A DNA stretch of 64,000 bases, from contig NZ_CP032694.1 of assembly GCF_003627755.1 (NCBI RefSeq), positions 3,649,501 to 3,713,500 on the forward strand, given 5' to 3'. Below are positions 60,787 to 64,000 of the stretch, piece after piece. This DNA comes from Rhizobium jaguaris. Lineage in GTDB: Bacteria; Pseudomonadota; Alphaproteobacteria; Rhizobiales; Rhizobiaceae. The notes beneath the pieces are model-generated. The model did no database searches, had not been told where the DNA came from, and saw only the letters and a list, made by a program, of their open reading frames with translations. The position numbers and the translations under genes were made by a program. Each line of letters begins with the position of its first letter. The first letter of the stretch is position 1.

Positions 60787-60829
60787 AATTTTTCGCTTCC
60801 GACATTTCCTGTCAAAAAGCACAAATGCA

Positions 60830-60858
60830 GAAGGGCTTCTCGATTTGAGAAGCCCTTC
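60830..60858 (-). terminator. Perfect inverted repeat after emrB
   Basis: GAAGGGCTTCTC (60830-60841) pairs perfectly with GAGAAGCCCTTC (60847-60858), loop 5 nt, 23 bp after the emrB stop. A TTTTT run lies 12 nt beyond the stem on the minus strand. Likely terminator of emrAB. Confidence 0.65.
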
Positions 60859-60881
60859 AATTTCAGAGAGATAAGGAGAAT

Positions 60882-62486
60882 TTAGTGGCCGCCGCCGCCT
60901 CCGCCGGCCGTCTTCGGCTTGCTGAGCATCAGCACACCGAAGATCATCGCCAGAAACAGAACGGTGAGCATCAGGAAGATGTCGCTGAACGACATGATTA
61001 TCGCCTGCTGCTCCGCCATGTTGACCATTTGCTTCAGCGCGGCTTGCTGGCCATCCAAACCCGATGTGTTGAAATTGGCCGCCATGTTGTTCAACTGATC
61101 GACGGCCGCCGGGTTGCCCCAATGGATATTGTCGCGCAAATTGAAGTAGTGCTGATCCTGCCGGGTTGTCAGCAGCGTGTTGATAATGGCGAGGCCGACA
61201 GCGCCACCGAGATTACGCGTTAGATTGAACAGGCCGGAGGCACCCCGCATGCGAGCGGGCGGCATGGTTCCAAGCGCGATGTTGTTGATCGGCACCATGC
61301 AGAGCATCAGGCCGACGCCACGCAGGATCTGTGGGATCAGCAGTTCCCAGAAATCCCAATCCACGGTCAGGTGCATCATGATGTAGGTGCCGGCGGAGAA
61401 GCTGGTGAAGCCGATGATCATCAATATGCGCAGATCGAGCTTGCTCGACAGGAAACCGGCAAGCGGCGCGGTGAAAAACATCGCCAGGCCCGAGACGAAC
61501 ATCGTTTCACCGATCTGCAGCGAATCGTAACCCCGAATGCGGGCGAGATAGAGCGGGTAGATGTAGGTCAGGCCGTAGAGACCAATGCCCATCACGAAGG
61601 AAAACATCGAGCCGAAGGCGAAATTCTTGTTGGTGAAAGCCCTGAGATCGACCACTGGAAATTCCGCAGTGAAGGCGCGGATGAAGAAGACGATTGCACC
61701 GATGCCGGAAGCGATCGCTGCCGCAACGATGTAGCTGTCGTTGAACCAGTCGTTGGTGTTGCCTTCTTCCAGCACGTATTCCAGCGCACCGAGGAAGATA
61801 CCCATCGAGATCAGGCCCCACCAGTCGAATTTCTTCATCAGCGACAGCTCGGGCTTGTCGAAATCGATAAAATTCCAGGTGACGATGGCGACGACGATGC
61901 CCGGCGGGATATTGACCAGGAACAGCCAATGCCAGGAGAAGGCGTTGGAGAGATAGCCGCCGACGGTCGGCCCGATGGTCGGCGCCAGCGTGGCGATCAG
62001 GCCGATGATCGGCGAGACGACATTGCGCTTCGACGGCGGGAAGATGGTGAAGGCCGCCGCGAAGACCGAGGGGATCATGCCGCCGCCGATGAAGCCCTGC
62101 AGCGCACGATAGATAATCATCTGGTCGATATTGGTGGCGGTCGCCGCGAGCGCGCTCGATATGGTGAAGCCTGCAGCCGAGATCGCGAAGAGGTAACGCG
62201 TCGAGATGATGCGCGCCAGCGTCCCCGACAGCGGGATCATGATGACCTCCGCGATCAGATAGGCCGTCTGCACCCAACCAATCTCATCCGAGCCGGCGCT
62301 GAGGCCGGCCTGGATTTCGCTGAGCGACGCAGAGACGATCTGAATGTCGAGGATCGACATGAACATGCCGAGCACCATCGCGAGGAAGGCGATGAGCTTC
62401 TTCGGCTCGATATGGTCCACCGCCGGAGGAGCGGCGGGGGCGGCCACACGAGGGGCCGAACCTGCGGTAATGCTGGCCGACGACAT
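60882..62486 (-). CDS. emrB: MFS multidrug efflux transporter, DHA2 family
   Basis: A 534-residue membrane protein with 14 predicted helices. GMFMSILDIQIVSASLSEIQ is helix 1 of DHA2 proteins (motif D1), VQTAYLIAEVIMIPLSGTLA helix 2, and LVNIPPGIVVAI helix 5-6 region; LYLARIRGYDSLQIG precedes a later helix. The very C-terminus is Gly/His-rich (GGGGGGH). It works with the EmrA adaptor and an outer membrane channel to export hydrophobic drugs. It lies 18 bp after emrA on the same strand and ends at a perfect inverted repeat. Confidence 0.92.
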   Translation of the reverse strand: MSSASITAGSAPRVAAPAAPPAVDHIEPKKLIAFLAMVLGMFMSILDIQIVSASLSEIQAGLSAGSDEIGWVQTAYLIAEVIMIPLSGTLARIISTRYLFAISAAGFTISSALAATATNIDQMIIYRALQGFIGGGMIPSVFAAAFTIFPPSKRNVVSPIIGLIATLAPTIGPTVGGYLSNAFSWHWLFLVNIPPGIVVAIVTWNFIDFDKPELSLMKKFDWWGLISMGIFLGALEYVLEEGNTNDWFNDSYIVAAAIASGIGAIVFFIRAFTAEFPVVDLRAFTNKNFAFGSMFSFVMGIGLYGLTYIYPLYLARIRGYDSLQIGETMFVSGLAMFFTAPLAGFLSSKLDLRILMIIGFTSFSAGTYIMMHLTVDWDFWELLIPQILRGVGLMLCMVPINNIALGTMPPARMRGASGLFNLTRNLGGAVGLAIINTLLTTRQDQHYFNLRDNIHWGNPAAVDQLNNMAANFNTSGLDGQQAALKQMVNMAEQQAIIMSFSDIFLMLTVLFLAMIFGVLMLSKPKTAGGGGGGH

Positions 62487-62504
62487 GATCTGTCTCTCCC
62501 GAGC

Positions 62505-63725
62505 TTACTTGTCCGGCGCCGTGCGGGTGTCGACGTCAACGACGACGCTCAGGCCGGCACGGAGGCGCCCACTATTGAGCGCATCCTGCGGCAGGGCGAT
62601 GCGAACCGGCACGCGCTGGATGATCTTGGTGAAATTGCCCGTCGCATTTTCCGGCGGCAGCAGCGAGAAGACCGAACCGGAGGCGGGCGAAATCGATTCG
62701 ACGGTGCCGACGATCGGATGATCGCTATAGGCGTCGACATGGACGTTGACCTTGGAACCGGGAACCAGGTGCTGGATCTGCGTTTCCTTGAAGTTGGCGT
62801 CGATGTAGAGCTGGCGGGTCGGAACGATCGCCATCAGCTTCTGGCCGGGAGAGACAAGATCACCCTCCTGGACCGAACGATTACCGACAACGCCGTCATA
62901 GGGCGCCTTCAGCACGGTGAAGGAGAGGTCGCGGGCCGCCTTGTCGCGAGCGGCCTCCAGGCCCTTGATCGTGCTTTCGGCCTGGCGACGCTGCGCCTGC
63001 AGCAGGTTGATATTGGCCTGGGCCGAAGCGATGGCCGCATCGCCGCCGACGAGATTAGCCTTCGCCTGGTCAAGGGCGATATTGGCGCTATCCAACGAGG
63101 CCGTAGTGCCGACCGACTTCGCTTGAAGCTCGGCAGCGCGCGTCTGGGTGATCTGTGCGCCGCGCACCGTTGCTTCCAAGGCGACCTTCTGGGCCTGCGA
63201 CTGGGCAAGCGCAGCCTGACCGGCAGCAATCTGCGCATCGATGGTATGCAGCGACAATTGCTCGGTGTCGAGCGAAGCCTGGGCTTGGCCAAGCGCCAGC
63301 TTGTAGTCGCCGTCGTCGAGCGTCGCGAGCACATCGCCTGCCTTGACCTGCTGGTTGGCGACGACGTCCACCTTGGCGACATAGCCCGTCACCTTCGGCT
63401 GGATGGTCGCAATGTCACCTTCGATATAAGCATCGTCGGTCGACACCAGGAAACGGCCGTTCGTCCACCACTCGTAGCCGTACCAGCCGCCACCGACGAG
63501 CACCAGAGCGACAATGATGGGAAGCACCAGGCTGCGCCGCTTCTTCTCGGCCGGCGGTGGGGCCGCCTGTACCGGAGCAGCAGGCGCAGCCTGGGCGGGG
63601 GGCTGGTTGCCAGGCTTTTCCGCGGCAGGAGCTTCAAGAGATGCACCGGCGCTCTTTGCTTCCACTTCGACATCAGCGGAATCATCAATGATGCGCGCTA
63701 CATTGCTACTATGACTTGACGACAT
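62505..63725 (-). CDS. emrA: HlyD-family efflux adaptor
   Basis: A 406-residue membrane fusion protein. A low-complexity Ala/Pro-rich cytosolic tail (about residues 20-60) leads to one membrane helix (RSLVLPIIVALVLVGGGWYG). FLVSTDDAYIEGDIATIQPK opens the beta-barrel and lipoyl part; two long coiled-coil arms follow (about 115-215), then APYDGVVGNRSVQEGDLVSP and IDANFKETQIQHLVPGSKV. It links EmrB to an outer membrane channel. First gene of the emrA-emrB operon; twin operators and a promoter lie upstream. Confidence 0.92.
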   Translation of the reverse strand: MSSSHSSNVARIIDDSADVEVEAKSAGASLEAPAAEKPGNQPPAQAAPAAPVQAAPPPAEKKRRSLVLPIIVALVLVGGGWYGYEWWTNGRFLVSTDDAYIEGDIATIQPKVTGYVAKVDVVANQQVKAGDVLATLDDGDYKLALGQAQASLDTEQLSLHTIDAQIAAGQAALAQSQAQKVALEATVRGAQITQTRAAELQAKSVGTTASLDSANIALDQAKANLVGGDAAIASAQANINLLQAQRRQAESTIKGLEAARDKAARDLSFTVLKAPYDGVVGNRSVQEGDLVSPGQKLMAIVPTRQLYIDANFKETQIQHLVPGSKVNVHVDAYSDHPIVGTVESISPASGSVFSLLPPENATGNFTKIIQRVPVRIALPQDALNSGRLRAGLSVVVDVDTRTAPDK

Positions 63726-63756
63726 TGCCCTACCACCGGAAATCTGGGTAAAATAA

Positions 63757-63774
63757 TCGAACCGAACGGTTCAG
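63757..63774. promoter_or_regulatory. Operator 1 for the TetR regulator, at the emrA start site
   Basis: TCGAACC-GAAC-GGTTCAG is an inverted repeat of the same type as operator 2 (two mismatched positions in the right arm). It lies where the leftward emrA transcript should begin, 5-8 bp past its -10. Confidence 0.7.
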
Positions 63775-63779
63775 TTCAG

Positions 63780-63810
63780 TTGACATAGATCGTTTTTCAT
63801 TCCATATCAA
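63780..63810. promoter_or_regulatory. Overlapping face-to-face promoters of emrA and tetR
   Basis: Rightward: TTGACA (63780-63785), 17 bp, CATATC (63803-63808). Leftward: TTGATA (63810-63805), 17 bp, TATGTC (63787-63782). The -35 of each overlaps the -10 of the other on the same 31 bp. Both start sites fall in or beside operators. Confidence 0.65.
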
Positions 63811-63816
63811 GTCATA

Positions 63817-63834
63817 TCGAACCACACGGTTCGA
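63817..63834. promoter_or_regulatory. Operator 2 for the TetR regulator, at the tetR start site
   Basis: TCGAACC-ACAC-GGTTCGA is a perfect 7-4-7 inverted repeat, a typical TetR-family site. Its centre is 60 bp from that of operator 1. It covers the predicted start of the rightward tetR transcript. Confidence 0.75.
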
Positions 63835-63890
63835 TTTAATTAACGAATCTGATTAAGATTCAGAAAAAGTGATCGAGCTAAACGGAGACG

Positions 63891-64000
63891 ATGAAACACG
63901 AACCGCAAAATACCGCAGTCGTAAACGCACCCGCATCGGGAGGGCGTTGGGCCGCCGGCGAAGACCCCGTCAAGCGCCAGCAGATTCTGGATGGTGCCAC
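63891..64000 (+). CDS. TetR-family regulator, N-terminal fragment (cut by window end)
   Basis: Thirty-six codons are visible, starting MKHEPQNTAVVNAPASGGRW and then AAGEDPVKRQQILDGA, the lead into helix 1 of a TetR DNA-binding domain. GGAGA lies 4 nt before the ATG. It is divergent from emrAB, and the 165-bp gap carries two TetR-type operators, so it most likely represses the pump and itself. The helix-turn-helix itself lies outside the window. Confidence 0.75.
   Translation, partial: MKHEPQNTAVVNAPASGGRWAAGEDPVKRQQILDGA

Noticed and set aside
61371..63719. A 782-codon plus-strand frame opposite emrB and emrA
   Set aside because: It is antisense to two clear genes. Its product is rich in Arg, Asp, Gly and His with no family feature, as expected from the third-base bias of high-GC genes.

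Overview
The window looks like a chromosomal segment of a fast-growing member of the Rhizobiaceae, most likely Rhizobium. The signs are high-GC genes packed on both strands, a sarcosine oxidase soxBDA set, a three-piece proton-translocating transhydrogenase next to an aa3-oxidase subunit IV, a DUF992 protein, an HWE-family histidine kinase, and short palindromic repeats of rhizobial type between genes. No rRNA, tRNA, CRISPR array or prophage was seen.

Layout. 1-2053: sarcosine oxidase (soxB, soxD and the start of soxA), leftward. 2502-7521: rpsU, a TPR lipoprotein, a DAO-type FAD oxidoreductase, an HWE kinase and a DUF992 protein, rightward. 7826-11449: a LysR regulator, then a small cassette (APH-type phosphotransferase, hexapeptide acetyltransferase, possible 37-residue peptide, HAD hydrolase). 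11480-14780: pntB, pntA part 2, pntA part 1 and an aa3-oxidase subunit IV, leftward. 15062-18483: a FeeM-like N-acyltransferase and an EAL protein with a broken GGDEF site. 18714-24437: an orphan DctP protein, a class-I glutaminase-like hydrolase, a D-2-hydroxyacid dehydrogenase with a LacI regulator, and a divergent MarR/creatininase pair. 24467-27488: a Zur-box-preceded operon of a CobW GTPase, a WD40 protein and cysE. 27628-30763: a possibly Pho-regulated secreted phosphoesterase with a di-haem peroxidase. 30855-35429: a diguanylate cyclase, a GNAT protein, an ornithine/lysine decarboxylase with a long structured leader, and a divergent LysR. 35495-45845: a DUF1007/NicO metal transport pair, a DUF533 protein, an IS200-type element, eda, a CYTH/CHAD pair, a GNAT protein, trhO, a CHASE4-GGDEF-EAL protein and an FMN reductase. 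45881-47117: an ISAs1-type element. 47221-60734: a sugar catabolic region (GH1 beta-glucosidase, Gfo/Idh/MocA dehydrogenase, TIM-barrel isomerase, ribose-type ABC importer with a divergent LacI, then xylA, xylB and their LacI). 60882-64000: emrB and emrA, divergent from a TetR gene cut by the window end.

How it fits together. The 47-60 kb block reads as uptake of a sugar or glycoside, hydrolysis, oxidation/isomerisation and xylose entry, with LacI-type operators at three promoters. Three proteins carry c-di-GMP domains (16.2, 30.9 and 43.0 kb). The best regulatory signals are a 17-bp Zur-like box before cobW, twin LacI operators exactly 21 bp apart before the ABC operon, and two overlapping face-to-face promoters, each with its operator at the predicted start, between emrA and tetR.

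Start codons were moved from the longest frame where a Shine-Dalgarno sequence or family length argued for it; each case is noted. Functions are inferred from motifs and family knowledge; no database search was run.
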